Assembly (NCBI GenBank): GCA_947631405.1
Contig: CANRLC010000001.1
Coordinates: 1-64,000, forward strand
Reading direction: 5' to 3'
DNA: 64,000 nucleotides
Origin: an uncultured Clostridia bacterium
GTDB lineage: Bacteria > Bacillota > Clostridia > Christensenellales > Aristaeellaceae
This document shows positions 63,711 to 64,000 of the stretch, piece after piece. A program made the translations under genes and the position numbers. The first letter of the stretch is position 1. Each line of letters begins with the position of its first letter. The notes below the pieces were generated by a model. The model searched no databases, was not told where the DNA came from, and saw only the letters and a program-made list of their open reading frames with translations.

Positions 63711-64000
63711 ATGGTGCGGCTGAGCGCGCTGCGCAATCGGCCTGTGATTTGCGAGGGAAAGCCGCTGGGGCTGCTGCAGAGCGTCAGCCTCGACGACGAT
63801 CAGCGCGGAGTCGAGGCGCTGATCGTCTCCTGCGGCTTTCGCGGCAAGCACGTCGTGCTGGGGCGCGACGTGCTCAGCGTGGCGGACGGCTTCATTCTGG
63901 CCGGGCGGGCGATCAAGTATAAGCGCTCGCTGGAGCGGCCCCTGTGCCGGTTTGCGCGGGACACGACCGGGCTGCTCGCCGGGCGCGTGACCGACTTCGC
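63711..64000 (+). CDS. PRC-barrel domain protein (partial, runs off the window)
   Basis: The frame is open from the ATG at 63711 (GGAGGG upstream) to the window edge, giving at least 96 residues. It begins MVRLSALRNRPVICEGKPLG and contains EALIVSCGFRGKHVVLGRD, which fits a PRC-barrel fold as in small Firmicute proteins of the YlmC/YmxH type and RimM. The C-terminal part is outside the window, so the full architecture is unknown. Confidence 0.7.
   Translation, partial: MVRLSALRNRPVICEGKPLGLLQSVSLDDDQRGVEALIVSCGFRGKHVVLGRDVLSVADGFILAGRAIKYKRSLERPLCRFARDTTGLLAGRVTDF

Overview
The window is a GC-rich (roughly two thirds G+C by eye), densely coded chromosomal segment of an endospore-forming Clostridia-type Firmicute. 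The main evidence is a complete spoIIAA-spoIIAB-sigF operon, a DivIVA/SepF/YlmH/YggS division cluster followed by lspA and an rluD-like gene, an mrfAB-type helicase/exonuclease pair, a ThiT thiamine S component under a TPP riboswitch, and an F-type ATP synthase whose c subunit carries Na+-type ligands. Many Shine-Dalgarno sequences are of the GGAGG type, ATGA/GTGA gene overlaps are common, and many promoters match sigma-A (TTGACA-17-TATAAT). I see no phage, transposase, CRISPR array, rRNA or tRNA.

Layout. 0-6.3 kb: a VanW-domain exported protein, two small unrecognised genes, a membrane-anchored beta-propeller protein with a long Thr-Pro linker, and glycerol kinase. 6.7-11.1 kb: a large exported membrane protein translationally coupled to an ABC-2 ATPase and permease. 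11.1-21.5 kb: a 69-bp tandem repeat, ilvE, then a long co-directional run (unknown protein, pseudouridine synthase, Cof-type HAD phosphatase, O-antigen-ligase-like protein, mrfA, mrfB, TPR protein). 21.5-26.4 kb: class A PBP (minus), the spoIIA operon (plus) and a YlbJ-like membrane protein (minus). 26.5-32.2 kb: yebC, a GT2 glycosyltransferase, rsmA, an AT-rich XRE regulator that looks imported, and pckA. 32.4-39.3 kb: the ATP synthase operon in the order I-B-E-F-H-A-G-D-C. 39.3-45.3 kb: a lower-GC patch (TfoX-like, GNAT), then recX-lgt and the overlapping set AI-2E-type permease / S24-XRE regulator / SprT-like protease. 45.4-47.8 kb: two-subunit class I fumarase and an FRG-domain protein. 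47.8-53.5 kb: a Ugp/carbohydrate-type ABC importer with an internal NPP-type phosphodiesterase. 53.6-56.1 kb: a small membrane protein, riboswitch-controlled thiT and argF. 56.3-64 kb: shikimate kinase, a THUMP protein, a HlyD-like adaptor, the yggS-sepF-ylmH-divIVA cluster, a DUF5665-like protein, lspA, an rluD-like gene and a partial PRC-barrel gene.

How genes may work together. GlpK could consume glycerol released by the phosphodiesterase/importer system. PckA and fumarase are central C4/C3 carbon enzymes, and the ATP synthase is predicted to be Na+-coupled. Lgt and LspA form the lipoprotein maturation route. MrfA/MrfB are a predicted repair pair.

The least explained element is a dispersed intergenic repeat made of serial hairpins. 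There are four copies: at the left edge, near 6.45-6.58 kb, near 39.4-39.6 kb (inverted) and near 40.6-40.7 kb. In the most diverged copy one hairpin has changed sequence on both arms while keeping full pairing. A second unexplained element is the 69-bp tandem repeat just upstream of the ilvE promoter.
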